Source: Brevibacillus dissolubilis (GTDB lineage: Bacteria; Bacillota; Bacilli; Brevibacillales; Brevibacillaceae). From it: DNA of 64,000 bases. How positions within the stretch are numbered: the first letter of the stretch is position 1; the number at the start of each line of letters is the position of its first letter. The translations under genes were made by a program, and so were the position numbers. The notes beneath the pieces were generated by a model. It worked only from the letters and a program-made list of their open reading frames with translations. It ran no database searches and was not told the origin of the DNA. The stretch lies in contig NZ_VCNA01000009.1 in NCBI RefSeq assembly GCF_006170445.1, positions 186,001 through 250,000 on the forward strand, in the 5' to 3' direction. Below, piece by piece: positions 24,001 through 32,751 of this stretch.

Positions 24001-25503
24001 TTAGCGGCTGGCAACGTGCTGTATCAAATCTTCCAGCTCCCGTGCCATGTGTGTCAGAGAACGCACGGACGAAGTGATTTTGTCCATGGATCGCGCCTGC
24101 TGATTCGACTCTAGGGAGACTTCTTGGATGTATCTGGAGGAATCCTCGGCGATTCCGCTCATCGTCTGGACGGATGATGCCACCTGATCGGCACTTGTCG
24201 CGATCTCTTCGGTTGCGGCCGTAATCTCTTGCAGATCATTGGAGACACGCTCAGCCGACAAGAGGATATGATGGAAGGACTGCGAGGAATCCTTGACGGC
24301 TGCCGTTCCGTCACTCACTTCTCTGGTGACGTTGTCCATCGCTTGGACGGATTTGCCGGTATCCTCTTGAATCTGATGGATCAACTCAGCGATTTGGGTG
24401 GTGGACGCAGATGATTGCTCTGCCAATTTTCTGACCTGATCGGCTACAATGGCAAAGCCACGGCCATGTTCGCCTGCCCGTGCTGCTTCTATCGCTGCAT
24501 TAAGTGCCAACAGGTTGGTTTCCTGTGCAATGCTGCTGATTACGTTGAGGATTTGTTTGATTTCATGGGAACGGCTGTCCAGACGCTGGATCGCTGCCAC
24601 AGACTCCGATACAGAACGCCCGATAGAGTCCATCTGCTGTACCGCTTTTTGTACACGCAGATTCCCTTCCTGCGCTTGTCTGGCAGAGGTGAGAGATACG
24701 TCAGCAACCGTGCTGGAGGTCTTGGCAATCTGTTCGATCCCGTCTGCCACCTCGTTCATCGCCTGTACGGTCTTAACCGCAGTCTTCACCTGTGTCTCTG
24801 AACCGGTCGCTACTTGTTGGGTTGCCGTTTTGATCTGGTCGGCGGAACGGTTTGCCACATCTGTAATAGAAGCAAGACCCTCTGCTGACTCTGTCAGATG
24901 GCTGGAGGTGATGCGAATCCGCTCGATGAGTTGGTCAATCAGGGCTTGTTTCTGTTCTTTTTCTGCTTCAAGGGCGCCCATCGCTCTGCGTTTTACCAGA
25001 ATGTTGGCAATCACAGCACTTGAGGTCAGGATCAAAAACACGGCATGAACCAGAACCATAGCAAAGCTGTAATGCTCATGACCAAATGCGAACGTCGGCA
25101 TCAAGAAGTAAGAACCCAGATGCTGTACAGCAAAAACCAGGGTCATCAGCACGATCATTTTGACATCTTCATAGGAAGCAGCAATCGCAATCACCATGAA
25201 GATCGAAAAATGATACTCAATCATTCCTTCCCCGGCAAACGTCGTGGCAATACTGGCGAACGTCAGAGCCAGCGTCGTCAATACAGGAACTGCCGGATGC
25301 TTACTGTCTCTTGCGTGCAGAATGATCGTGACCAGCAGCAAAAGCGGCGCCACACCAAGCGTCAGCAAGACCGCTATCGTAGAATGGACTACATCATGAT
25401 CTTTTCCCAAAAGCCCAAATGAATGTAATCCGTATACGATAAACGAAACAACAATTGCAAGAAAAGTCATTACATTCATAAAACGTTGAGTTTGCGATAT
25501 CAT
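24001..25503 (-). CDS. Methyl-accepting chemotaxis protein with multi-pass membrane N-terminus
   Basis: About 500 residues. The first about 175 form six hydrophobic segments rather than the usual two around a sensor domain, and no clear HAMP follows. The signalling half carries [20 protein letters not shown] and ends in a coiled tail. A membrane-embedded or intracellular stimulus is likely, though unknown. I place the start at ATG 25503 with AAAGGG seven bases upstream; a GTG two codons earlier is also possible. It is a second chemoreceptor in the window, not closely paralogous to the first outside the signalling domain. Confidence 0.85.
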   Translation of the reverse strand: MISQTQRFMNVMTFLAIVVSFIVYGLHSFGLLGKDHDVVHSTIAVLLTLGVAPLLLLVTIILHARDSKHPAVPVLTTLALTFASIATTFAGEGMIEYHFSIFMVIAIAASYEDVKMIVLMTLVFAVQHLGSYFLMPTFAFGHEHYSFAMVLVHAVFLILTSSAVIANILVKRRAMGALEAEKEQKQALIDQLIERIRITSSHLTESAEGLASITDVANRSADQIKTATQQVATGSETQVKTAVKTVQAMNEVADGIEQIAKTSSTVADVSLTSARQAQEGNLRVQKAVQQMDSIGRSVSESVAAIQRLDSRSHEIKQILNVISSIAQETNLLALNAAIEAARAGEHGRGFAIVADQVRKLAEQSSASTTQIAELIHQIQEDTGKSVQAMDNVTREVSDGTAAVKDSSQSFHHILLSAERVSNDLQEITAATEEIATSADQVASSVQTMSGIAEDSSRYIQEVSLESNQQARSMDKITSSVRSLTHMARELEDLIQHVASR

Positions 25504-25596
25504 AGGCACACCCTTTCTATAGTAATTATTATTATTAAAGTATGAGTATTGTGATCATACCATATTTCCATGGTTCCTAGTAACTGAAACCTGCTA

Positions 25597-25635
25597 GAAA
25601 AACAGAAACCCTGGCGAATTGTACCAGGGTTTCTA
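25597..25635 (-). terminator. Terminator of the ACT-domain gene
   Basis: AGAAACCCTGG and CCAGGGTTTCT pair on the minus strand and are followed by GTTTTTC. Confidence 0.85.
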
Positions 25636-25640
25636 TCTGT

Positions 25641-26168
25641 TTAACGCAATGAAATAGCCTTTGTCACCTGTGGCAATTGTTCAATCAATTTGACGGTTTC
25701 GGCTGTAATTTCCTCATCTGTAAGGGAGACCAGCAGGGCATTCTTTCCTTTTTGCTCACGGGAGACATTAAGCTTGGAAATATTGATCTGGTGGTCAGCC
25801 AAAATGCGGGACACATCATGTACCACGCCCGGATAATCATGATGGTACACCAAAATCCCGTAGGAATCCGGCGTGATCCGGCAGGAATAGTAATTGATCT
25901 CACTGATATAGACTTCACGAAAGTCCTTCGCAAATGTATATTTGTTTCCGCCGACATTCAGAACAGCCAAGTGGCTCGCATATTCTCCTGAACTGTTCTC
26001 CACAGCGATTTTGGCATCTGGACTGGCCTCAGACAGTCCAGCCAGCAATTCCTTGATGACCTCTTCCCTACGGTCATGGGCCATAACAGACAGCGTTCCT
26101 TGTGCTAATTGTGGTTCAAATCGATGTATCAGCCGTCCCAATGCACGGAGTCCGGTATAATCAATCAC
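25641..26168 (-). CDS. ACT-domain protein, serine-dehydratase-beta/SerA-tail-like
   Basis: A 175-residue soluble protein whose C-terminal 75 residues are a clear ACT domain: YGILVYHHDYPGVVHDVSRI, then INISKLNVSREQKGKNALL. The N-terminal 100 residues resemble the domain that precedes ACT in SdaAB or long-type SerA (VGGNKYTFAKDF, EINYY), but the SSSHT catalytic region of serine dehydratase beta is absent. It is therefore probably a stand-alone amino-acid-sensing regulator. GTG 26168 is chosen, with AAAGGGG ten bases upstream. The ligand is unknown, serine being a guess from relatives. Confidence 0.65.
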   Translation of the reverse strand: MIDYTGLRALGRLIHRFEPQLAQGTLSVMAHDRREEVIKELLAGLSEASPDAKIAVENSSGEYASHLAVLNVGGNKYTFAKDFREVYISEINYYSCRITPDSYGILVYHHDYPGVVHDVSRILADHQINISKLNVSREQKGKNALLVSLTDEEITAETVKLIEQLPQVTKAISLR

Positions 26169-26255
26169 AACATGTTCGCCCCTTTCAGATCTGTGCATCT
26201 CTCCATATAATATTTAAAACGCTTTCACGTCAATTAATCAAATATTTTTTTTCGT

Positions 26256-26297
26256 GAAAAAGCCCCTTCTCGCGCCAAAATCTGCGAAAAGAGGCTT
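26256..26297 (-). terminator. Terminator of the 95-residue gene
   Basis: AAGCCTCTTTTCGC and GCGAGAAGGGGCTTTTT pair imperfectly on the minus strand. Confidence 0.6.
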
Positions 26298-26310
26298 ATC
26301 TTGTCATATT

Positions 26311-26598
26311 TTATTGCGAAATATTAATGATACCAAGGCTTTCTGCCCGCTGACGAGTGTCAGGTGTGCCTAACTGATAAATTTTCCGATAAAGATGATG
26401 GAGCGCCTCATCCGCCTTTGCCGAATCCATTCCAAGATCTGATTCATGACTCCGATGAAACAGTTGCTGCAGCTCCCGAAGCTCCTCTGCTGTGGCCAGA
26501 ATCTCAAAGTCAAATGAGGTGTCGGTCTCATTGTCAATGATGTCTCCTGTCAGGCTTTGCGGATCAACTGACTTAAAATAATGCTGATGCTCGTCCAT
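26311..26598 (-). CDS. Small acidic protein of unknown function (95 aa)
   Basis: AGGAGG eight bases before the ATG makes the start secure. The product is acidic and predicted helical (FEILATAEELRELQQLFHRS, ALHHLYRKIYQLG), without signal peptide or membrane segment. No family was recognised. It lies downstream of bluB in the same direction and has its own terminator. Confidence 0.65.
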   Translation of the reverse strand: MDEHQHYFKSVDPQSLTGDIIDNETDTSFDFEILATAEELRELQQLFHRSHESDLGMDSAKADEALHHLYRKIYQLGTPDTRQRAESLGIINISQ

Positions 26599-26673
26599 GA
26601 TCTGGGCCTCCTGCTTTTTACAGAACTCTTTCTATAATGATCGTTTCCCAAAAGCAGGAATCCCATGCACACC

Positions 26674-27330
26674 CTACTCCCCGGTCTGTCCCCAGCGGTC
26701 TTGATAAATCAGACCATCGAGATTGCGCCGCTTCTCCCAGTTATGGAGCTGCAAAAGCGGCTGGTCCGGATAATGCTCGGTATACCCCACGGACAACAGA
26801 GCAACCGGCTCTATATGGGGCGGCAGCTCTAGGATATCGCGGACATCTGCCTTTTTATAAAAGCTGACCCAGCCCATCGCCAGACCTTCTGCACAAGCAG
26901 CCAGCCACATGTTCTGGATCGCGCAGGCGACGGAGAGGACGTCTGTCTCCGGAATCGAGTTACGCCCCAGCACATGCGAGCCTCCCCGCGTCGGATCACA
27001 GGTGACACAAATGGTGACAGGCGCTTCCCGCAAGCCCTCTATCTTGAGATCGAGAAAAGTAAGCTGGCGCTCTGTCTCTTCATAATGAATCGCAAGAGCC
27101 CTGCGCTCCTTGTCGGCTGCATAGGCCAAGCGGTTCTTGATCTCCTGGTCGCGGATGATGATAAAATTCCACGGCTGCATAAAGCCAACAGACGGAGCAT
27201 GGTGCCCCGCCTCGATGATTCGCATCAGAGCGTCATGCGGCACAGGATCAGTGAGAAAACTGCGGATATCCCTGCGCCCGTGGATCGCTTTGTAGACGCC
27301 TTCGCGTTGTTCTGGTGTGAAGTGAAGCAT
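26674..27330 (-). CDS. bluB: 5,6-dimethylbenzimidazole synthase (BluB)
   Basis: A 218-residue nitroreductase-fold flavoenzyme. BluB destroys FMNH2 with O2 to make 5,6-dimethylbenzimidazole, the lower ligand of cobalamin. Signatures are VYKAIHGRRDIRSF, HHAPSVGFMQPWNFIII, GLREAPVTICVTCDPTRGG and GLAMGWVSFY. Start ATG 27330 has AAAAGGGG upstream; a longer reading lacks support. No cobalamin genes adjoin it in the window. A general nitroreductase is less likely because APSVGFMQPW is BluB-type. Confidence 0.85.
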   Translation of the reverse strand: MLHFTPEQREGVYKAIHGRRDIRSFLTDPVPHDALMRIIEAGHHAPSVGFMQPWNFIIIRDQEIKNRLAYAADKERRALAIHYEETERQLTFLDLKIEGLREAPVTICVTCDPTRGGSHVLGRNSIPETDVLSVACAIQNMWLAACAEGLAMGWVSFYKKADVRDILELPPHIEPVALLSVGYTEHYPDQPLLQLHNWEKRRNLDGLIYQDRWGQTGE

Positions 27331-27353
27331 GACTGATTCCCCTTTTCTATCCC

Positions 27354-28121
27354 CTACTCTTTTCCCAGTGGAACATGTTTCTCCAGCCAATCTGTCGCCA
27401 ATCGCTCTACGATCGGCAGATGCTCCATGAAGCTGTGCTGCGCCCCGTCGATGATCTCCAGACGCGAATCAGCCGAGAGCCATTTTATTCCCTGCTTCGT
27501 GATCTCTGAGAGCAGTTTCTCCTCCGCTCCCTGATTGCCGTGGATCAGCAGCACAGGACAGGTCACTTTCTTTAGTAGTTCCTCTTGGCTGAAATTCGCA
27601 AAATCCAGAAGCATCTGCCGATCGACTATGACCGCTTTTCTCGGGCCTTCCGCTTTGAAGTCGGTGATGTACCCCTTCTCCTCCAACTCCCGCATCTGCT
27701 CTGGTGTGTAGATCTCGTGCCAGTTGTATTCAACAGGCCCCGTGCCCGCCCCGGACAACACCATCGTGATAATCTCGGGGGTATACGCTTCCAGACAGAC
27801 CCGACTGCCCAAGCTGTGACCGTGCAGCGCGATCCGGGTAAAACCCTGGGACTTCGCAAAAGCGATGGCGGCATGTAGATCATCCACCAGCTTCGACAGT
27901 GTCAACCTGTCATCGTCGCTCTCCCCGCAGCCGCTGAAATCAAAGGCAAGCGCATTGTATCCCAACTGCTGATACCGCGCGGCGAAGCGATCGAACCGCC
28001 CTTTGGATGATTTGTCTGAGGTGAAGCCGTGGCACATGATGATGATCGCCTGAGAATCGGCTGGATACAAGTTTCCCACCAAGCGCAGTCCACGTGAGTT
28101 CGTACATGTAACTGTCCTCAT
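27354..28121 (-). CDS. Alpha/beta hydrolase (serine, S33/monoacylglycerol-lipase-like)
   Basis: About 255 residues with oxyanion motif CHGFTSDKSS, nucleophile elbow GHSLGS, an acid in LLIHGNQGAEE and a His in DGAQHSF. The fold is a cytoplasmic esterase or peptidase; the substrate is unknown. Start ATG 28121 has AAAGGG eight bases upstream; a GTG three codons earlier is possible. Its stop is 23 bases before bluB, so the two are probably co-transcribed, without an obvious functional link. Confidence 0.8.
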   Translation of the reverse strand: MRTVTCTNSRGLRLVGNLYPADSQAIIIMCHGFTSDKSSKGRFDRFAARYQQLGYNALAFDFSGCGESDDDRLTLSKLVDDLHAAIAFAKSQGFTRIALHGHSLGSRVCLEAYTPEIITMVLSGAGTGPVEYNWHEIYTPEQMRELEEKGYITDFKAEGPRKAVIVDRQMLLDFANFSQEELLKKVTCPVLLIHGNQGAEEKLLSEITKQGIKWLSADSRLEIIDGAQHSFMEHLPIVERLATDWLEKHVPLGKE

Positions 28122-28254
28122 TTGTCCCACCCTTTTCCGTTATGTAAGTTAACCGATCTGCGTATAACTGTGCGTGCCTTCGTGTCTGAATATTATCCCT
28201 TATGATAACGCAAAATGGTTCATATTCACATAGCGATTGGAGCAATCGGAATAC

Positions 28255-28284
28255 AGAAAAAGGACCACCGAAATCGGTGATCCT
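28255..28284 (-). terminator. Terminator of the lectin gene
   Basis: GGATCACCGA and TCGGTGGTCC pair on the minus strand and are followed by TTTTTC. Confidence 0.75.
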
Positions 28285-28317
28285 CCATAGGGAAGAACCT
28301 CCTTCCCACAAGCGTTG

Positions 28318-28728
28318 CTATTCCCACGTACCTGAATTCCAGAGCGGAACTCCCTCTGGCGTGTATACAACCAGATTCCCATCATCTTGAACAACAAGAA
28401 ACGCGCCAGGATGCCCTGCGGTATTTGTGTGAAACAGGTAAGTGTCAAACCAAATAAGTTGGCAGTCCCCATCCGGCGTCATGTATAAACCACTGGTGCT
28501 GGTTCCCGCAGTACCTGTATGCCATAGGGTTCTACCGTCGATACTTACCAGCACCAAGTCACCATTGGCGATAAACAGCGCGTATTTGCCGTTATTGGAG
28601 ACCAATGCATCATACTTCCACAGGAATTCTCCCGGTCTGAGGATATTTTCATTTGCTGCGGCAAAACTTGAAGAACTGAACGCGAATAAGAAGAATGGAA
28701 TAATCAAAAGACTTAGTAGCTTTTTCAT
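28318..28728 (-). CDS. Secreted bulb-type (GNA-like) lectin
   Basis: A 136-residue protein with a signal peptide (1 to about 24, KKLLSLLIIPFFLFAFSSS then FAAA) and a single B-lectin beta prism. The third repeat carries the mannose-binding consensus QxDxNxVxY intact (QDDGNLVVY, 114-122). The first two repeats (ANGDLVLVS, PDGDCQLIW) are degenerate, so one sugar site is expected. GGAGGT precedes the ATG. Related domains occur in lectin-like bacteriocins, which normally have two in tandem, so a toxin role is not shown. Possible roles are glycan binding on cells or spores. Confidence 0.85.
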   Translation of the reverse strand: MKKLLSLLIIPFFLFAFSSSSFAAANENILRPGEFLWKYDALVSNNGKYALFIANGDLVLVSIDGRTLWHTGTAGTSTSGLYMTPDGDCQLIWFDTYLFHTNTAGHPGAFLVVQDDGNLVVYTPEGVPLWNSGTWE

Positions 28729-28820
28729 AATTTACCTCCAAATTCAAAATAAAGACACAAACACCATTCTACTATATTTGTTTAAAATGTAAATATTTTT
28801 ATTTTAAGCGATAAGATAAT

Positions 28821-28853
28821 AGAAAAGTCTGAACTTATTGGAAAAGTCAGACC
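28821..28853 (-). terminator. Possible terminator after the esterase gene
   Basis: GTCTGA and TCAGAC flank a 14-base loop on the minus strand, followed by TTTTC. Modest stem. Confidence 0.45.
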
Positions 28854-28879
28854 TCTTCGCGTATTCGCATAAAACTTGC

Positions 28880-29605
28880 TTAGGGAGCTACCTTTTGTGC
28901 TACCGATTCTAGATTGGATACCAGTAACTCTGGTTGCGACAGAAATGGAGAATGATCGGTATCCATCGTAAAGACTTGCTGACAAGGGGTATGGCTCTGC
29001 ATTTGTCGTTGGACTTCAACGGTCAGCGAGTTGTCTTTCGTCGTCTCGATATACATACGAGGTACGCTGTCAAAACGCTCTTCCGTCAGAGAAACAGGCG
29101 CCATAAAAGGGGCTAATGGTTGGTGACCCAGCCTGGATTTGGCTTCAGTCGCATCTGCTTCCGTACATTCACCGTAGAAATGCTCGGTTACACACGTTTG
29201 ATCGAGGTGGGCATACGTCATATCAGGACTGAACAGAAGCGGCAAAGGTGACATCTGATAAGCCTCACTGATGACCATCATGTTTTGATTATTCATCGGA
29301 AGAATGGCGGCGAGATAGACGAGCGTCTGAATTTTGTCCGGGCGGTACTCAGCTACTTGTGAAATGACCAGACCACCGAAGCTGTGCCCGACGAGGATCA
29401 CTTTTTCTGTCTGTTCATCTAGCACGCTGCATACCCGATTGGTGTAGTCCTTTAGCGTCACCTCGGATGGCGGTGTCTGATCCTCACCGTGGCTAGGAAG
29501 ATCGACAGCGATTACCTGATGACCGGCCGCTTCCAGCAGTGGAACCACTTTTTGCCAACACCATGCTCCATGAAAGGCTCCGTGAACCAAGACGTATGTA
29601 CTCAT
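28880..29605 (-). CDS. Alpha/beta hydrolase, plant-esterase-like
   Basis: A 241-residue protein starting MSTYVLVHGAFHGAWCWQKV, like the hydroxynitrile lyase / methylesterase branch of alpha/beta hydrolases. It has nucleophile elbow VGHSFGGLV, a catalytic Asp region and a C-terminal His in TMDTDHSPF. AAAGGAG precedes ATG 29605; the 38-codon upstream extension has no support. The substrate is unknown, perhaps a small ester or ketone. It lies downstream of the small membrane-protein gene behind a terminator. Confidence 0.8.
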   Translation of the reverse strand: MSTYVLVHGAFHGAWCWQKVVPLLEAAGHQVIAVDLPSHGEDQTPPSEVTLKDYTNRVCSVLDEQTEKVILVGHSFGGLVISQVAEYRPDKIQTLVYLAAILPMNNQNMMVISEAYQMSPLPLLFSPDMTYAHLDQTCVTEHFYGECTEADATEAKSRLGHQPLAPFMAPVSLTEERFDSVPRMYIETTKDNSLTVEVQRQMQSHTPCQQVFTMDTDHSPFLSQPELLVSNLESVAQKVAP

Positions 29606-29707
29606 ATGGTCACTCCTTTGCGGATTTTGGAAAATGTGAGTCACTTTACATATTACCATATTTTTACTTATTGTAGTGCTGGATGTGGTGAAGGGTTGTT
29701 GAACATG

Positions 29708-29745
29708 GAAAGGAGACATCTCCGTGGGTTAGGGATGTCTCCTTT
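29708..29745. terminator. Terminator after the small membrane-protein gene
   Basis: AAAGGAGACATC and GATGTCTCCTTTT pair around a 13-base loop, 15 bases beyond the minus-strand gene ending at 29760. Confidence 0.75.
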
Positions 29746-29759
29746 TGTATGAAGTGGGG

Positions 29760-29960
29760 TCATTTCTTTTTGTTTCGCTTTTGAATCCAGATCAGAAGAG
29801 CAATCATGGTCAGCGTTAATGCTATATTGATTCTCGAAAAAGTACGGTCAACGGCGAAATAAGCACTAGAAGAGTCTGCTAGAAAATTAATAATAAGTCC
29901 TGCTATGCCCATGACAATGACTAGTGCATAAAATAGATGTAAGGCCCTCTTGCTGTTCAA
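29760..29960 (-). CDS. Small two-TM membrane protein, possible immunity protein
   Basis: A 66-residue protein with two hydrophobic segments (YALVIVMGIAGLIINFL and INIALTLTMIALLIW) and a basic tail (QKRNKKK). The start is probably TTG at 29960 with AAAGGAG ten bases upstream. It begins 24 bases after the secreted-peptide gene ends. Small 2-TM proteins right after a secreted cationic peptide are often bacteriocin immunity proteins; that role is inferred from layout only. Confidence 0.6.
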   Translation of the reverse strand: MNSKRALHLFYALVIVMGIAGLIINFLADSSSAYFAVDRTFSRINIALTLTMIALLIWIQKRNKKK

Positions 29961-29984
29961 TGGATGACATCTCCTTTTGGGCGA

Positions 29985-30459
29985 TTACTGTGAGGTTACC
30001 CAAAATGGAACGGTCAGAACACCCGCTCTCGCCCATCTAATTTTGACTCCTCTTCCAGCCTCTGCTGCATCACGTACAAAACTAGATCCCAATCCAACCA
30101 TACCACCTGCGATACTAAGAGCCGTAGCTGCTGGCAGATTCCCCGTAAATCCTGATATAGCTGCAGCTATAGAGGTTAGATATGCCCCTTTTTCAACCAT
30201 ACTGAGAATTGTCTTCGTGGTACAACTGTTCAAGTAGACGTCGTACTCTGGTACGTGATTCTTTCTGGCAGCTTGATCATCAAATGTCGATCCATGAATA
30301 TATGGGATGATCATATCCACTTCTTTTTGAGCTTGCAACAGATCTATTGTTATCATTCTTTTTCACTCTGACCGATTCGGTAGCATAGCTTGTCCCGCTC
30401 ATGGCTACAAAGAACACAACAGTAATGGATAGTATAGACGAGATCAGTTTGGAAAACAC
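29985..30459 (-). pseudogene. Frameshifted secreted bacteriocin-like gene
   Basis: From GTG 30459 (AGGAGG eight bases upstream) the frame encodes a signal peptide, FSKLISSILSITVVFFVAM through SYA, then about seven residues. It then leaves frame at a run of five A (30359-30363 on plus, as T) and stops. One base fewer in that run would join it to the 123-codon frame ending at 29985. That frame has a Gly/Ala-rich hydrophobic segment (SIAAAISGFTGNLPAATALS, GGMVGLGSSF) and a basic tail ending PFWVTSQ. The joined product resembles a small secreted membrane-active peptide. The break may be mutation, assembly error or slippage. Confidence 0.6.
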
Positions 30460-30592
30460 CGAATCTACCTCCTGCTCTTCACTTACTTCTCACATTGTAG
30501 AGGCTTAACAGTGTTTTCTCTATGGTGGGTTTATGGAAATGCCATGAATAGTAACGATGATCTCGAAAGTCTTAGTGGTAGCTATAAACAAC

Positions 30593-30624
30593 AAAAAACC
30601 CCTGAGATTTCTCTCAGAGGTTCT
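30593..30624 (-). terminator. Terminator after tRNA-Ala
   Basis: AACCTCTGAGAG and CTCAGGGGTT pair around a short loop on the minus strand and run into TTTTTTG. Confidence 0.8.
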
Positions 30625-30637
30625 ATTATCCTGGTAT

Positions 30638-30713
30638 TGGTGGACCCTATCGGGATCGAACCGACGACCTCCACACTGCCAGTGTGGCGCTCTCCCAGCT
30701 GAGCTAAGGGCCC
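30638..30713 (-). tRNA. tRNA-Ala (anticodon GGC)
   Basis: A 76-base cloverleaf including encoded CCA. The acceptor pairs GGGCCCT with AGGGTCC and holds the G3-U70 pair that identifies alanine tRNA. The D arm is GCTC...GAGC, the anticodon stem CCACA/TGTGG surrounds loop CTGGCAG (anticodon GGC), and the T arm is GTCGG-TTCGATC-CCGAT. A terminator follows. Confidence 0.97.
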
Positions 30714-30786
30714 AAAATGTTGTATGCGTTACATCACTTACAAAAAAGATTATAGCACACAACTCTCCATAAACACAATACCTTTT

Positions 30787-31734
30787 TCACTTCCACTTTT
30801 TATTCCCCGCCACGATCTCCTCGGTCATACCCTTCACCAGTCGGACAAATGCCACCAGGGCATCTTCATCAGCAAGGTCTTTGATGGGAAAATCAGCACG
30901 TATGTCATTGACAGATTGGTCAGCAAAGTCAGCCTTGTCTTGCCTGCTATGGCTGTGGAGGTTCACCCGATTAGTCATATCCTTAGACGCGGTTGTTGCC
31001 ACAGCCCTATCCAATAACGCCAACGCCATCCGCACAATCCCCAACCACGGTTCTGTCAATCCAAATCCATTTGATCCGGTGCCAGTGCGTTCGACACCGA
31101 CGATCTCACCCTTCCCCAACACATACTCCGCCGCCTGCCTTTTGCTCGTAATCTTCCCCGTCTCCACCGTATACAGAATCCGGCACAGCGTCAGCACACC
31201 GAACACCTGATACTCCAGCGAATGCTGCGCATAATACGGCATACGCTGCTCCAGATACAAGAGATTGCCCAGCATCGTCTTGATCAGGTCGCGCTCGGTG
31301 ACAGGTGTCAGCAGGCTTTTCGGGCTCGGTCCTTTGACCGACAAGCCATGATGATAGAGATTATACAGCGTCACCGCATTCCAATCCCGTGGAGCCGCTA
31401 CATGAAAAGCTCCATCATACACCTGCGGACAGGGCACCGTGTTATCGAGGAAGAGTTTATTTTGTAGGATGAAGTTCCCCTCGAAGGTCTTCGCCAGTGC
31501 GTCTTTTTCACACGCGGTCTGATAGGCACGGCGGAGCTTGATCAGCTGGAGCGGGGTCATCTCTTGGGCCAGCACTGCGAGGAAATCGATGTCGCTGATG
31601 CCTTCTTCATAAGCACCGAGGGAGACGGAACCGTACAGATAGAAGCCGAGCAGGTTGGCACCGAACAGGTTATGCAGTTGATGGGTGAACGAGCTCACCA
31701 CTCGTTGGACGTGCTGATTGGATAAGGTCGGCAT
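30787..31734 (-). CDS. Nucleotidyltransferase, aminoglycoside-adenylyltransferase-like
   Basis: A 315-residue protein with the polymerase-beta-type NTase motif GSVSLG...SDID (G35, S36, D48, D50) and a helical C-terminal domain as in DUF4111/AadA-like enzymes. Such enzymes transfer AMP to antibiotic hydroxyls, but chromosomal relatives often have unknown substrates. The start at 31734 uses AAGG nine bases upstream. It lies downstream of dnaI; a conserved link to replication is not evident. Resistance must not be assumed. Confidence 0.7.
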   Translation of the reverse strand: MPTLSNQHVQRVVSSFTHQLHNLFGANLLGFYLYGSVSLGAYEEGISDIDFLAVLAQEMTPLQLIKLRRAYQTACEKDALAKTFEGNFILQNKLFLDNTVPCPQVYDGAFHVAAPRDWNAVTLYNLYHHGLSVKGPSPKSLLTPVTERDLIKTMLGNLLYLEQRMPYYAQHSLEYQVFGVLTLCRILYTVETGKITSKRQAAEYVLGKGEIVGVERTGTGSNGFGLTEPWLGIVRMALALLDRAVATTASKDMTNRVNLHSHSRQDKADFADQSVNDIRADFPIKDLADEDALVAFVRLVKGMTEEIVAGNKKWK

Positions 31735-31809
31735 CTTGTTCATCCTTCTGTGAGGTTGTGGAGGTGCAGGAAGGCGGCTGGGGTGAGACAAAGCCCCGCA
31801 GCCTTAGGG

Positions 31810-32751
31810 CTACAGGGCTCTTCTTCTATTTTTCCCATCCATATAGAAAGCATCTACATAATGACGAATCCGCTCCAAAATGCGGGAGGCTTTGGTGTTC
31901 TCGATCCGGTTGGCACCACTGATCGACAAGTGGCCTTCCAGCTCTTCGAACGAGTAGTTGGACGTGTAGAGCGTCGGGAGGTTGTTGTTGACACGGTGAT
32001 GCAGGATTACCCCCAGCACTTCGTCACGAACCCACGGGGTGACGGTCTCGGCCCCGATGTCATCGAGGATCAGGACTTGGACGTCTTTGAGAACGTTGAG
32101 CTTGTTGGTGTAGCTGTTGTCGCCTAAGGACTCTTTGATCTCACGGATGAAATCTGGGACATAGACCATGAGTGAAGCTACATTTTTATGGGAAAGCTCA
32201 CGGGCGATGGCACCCATGATATAGCTTTTGCCCGCACCGAAGCCGCCGTAGAGGTAGATTCCCTTGGCGCTTGGCTTTTTCGGGTCAAAGGTGTTGCAGA
32301 AGCGCAGGGCGGCTTTGACAGCATCCCCGTTGTCCTCGTCGACGACCATCTCTTGGAAGCTGGCCGCAAGCGTCTCTTCGGCAATGTAGTAGCTGCGCAT
32401 CAGGCGCTGGGTACGTCGCTTGTCTTCCTGTGCCAGACTCAGGTCGCACTCGGCGATGCTTCCGACGATTTGGCGGTTCGCCAGATGTAACTCTGTATAG
32501 TGACCCTTCACAAGATTAGGGCATTTTTCAAGACCGGGACATTTCTCACAGAAGTAATGCTCCTTGACCGCTCCATACACCGTCGAGAGGGCACGAAGAT
32601 AATCATCACGAGTTACTTCCGGATGTTCTCGTTGAAATTTTTTGAGTAACGTTGACGAACGCAGCATTTTGTCTAACTGCTCGTCTGGTGTGAGTACATT
32701 GCGCGGTGTCCGTTTGGCGATATCGACAAGTAACTGATTAATTGGATTCAT
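31810..32751 (-). CDS. dnaI: Primosomal protein DnaI (helicase loader)
   Basis: A 313-residue AAA+ ATPase that loads the replicative helicase DnaC at oriC and at restart sites in Firmicutes. The N-domain zinc site shows C68, C71, C77 and H84 (CEKCPGLEKCPNLVKGH). Walker A is GGFGAGKS (169-176), Walker B LILDDIGAE, and the sensor region is YTSNYSFEELEGH. It overlaps the end of dnaB by 14 bases, implying coupled translation. Order dnaB-dnaI is conserved in Bacillales. Confidence 0.95.
   Translation of the reverse strand: MNPINQLLVDIAKRTPRNVLTPDEQLDKMLRSSTLLKKFQREHPEVTRDDYLRALSTVYGAVKEHYFCEKCPGLEKCPNLVKGHYTELHLANRQIVGSIAECDLSLAQEDKRRTQRLMRSYYIAEETLAASFQEMVVDEDNGDAVKAALRFCNTFDPKKPSAKGIYLYGGFGAGKSYIMGAIARELSHKNVASLMVYVPDFIREIKESLGDNSYTNKLNVLKDVQVLILDDIGAETVTPWVRDEVLGVILHHRVNNNLPTLYTSNYSFEELEGHLSISGANRIENTKASRILERIRHYVDAFYMDGKNRRRAL

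Noticed and set aside
30638-30713. tRNA-Ala as an integration site of a genomic island
   Set aside because: No second copy of the tRNA 3' end and no integrase or phage gene is seen in the window.
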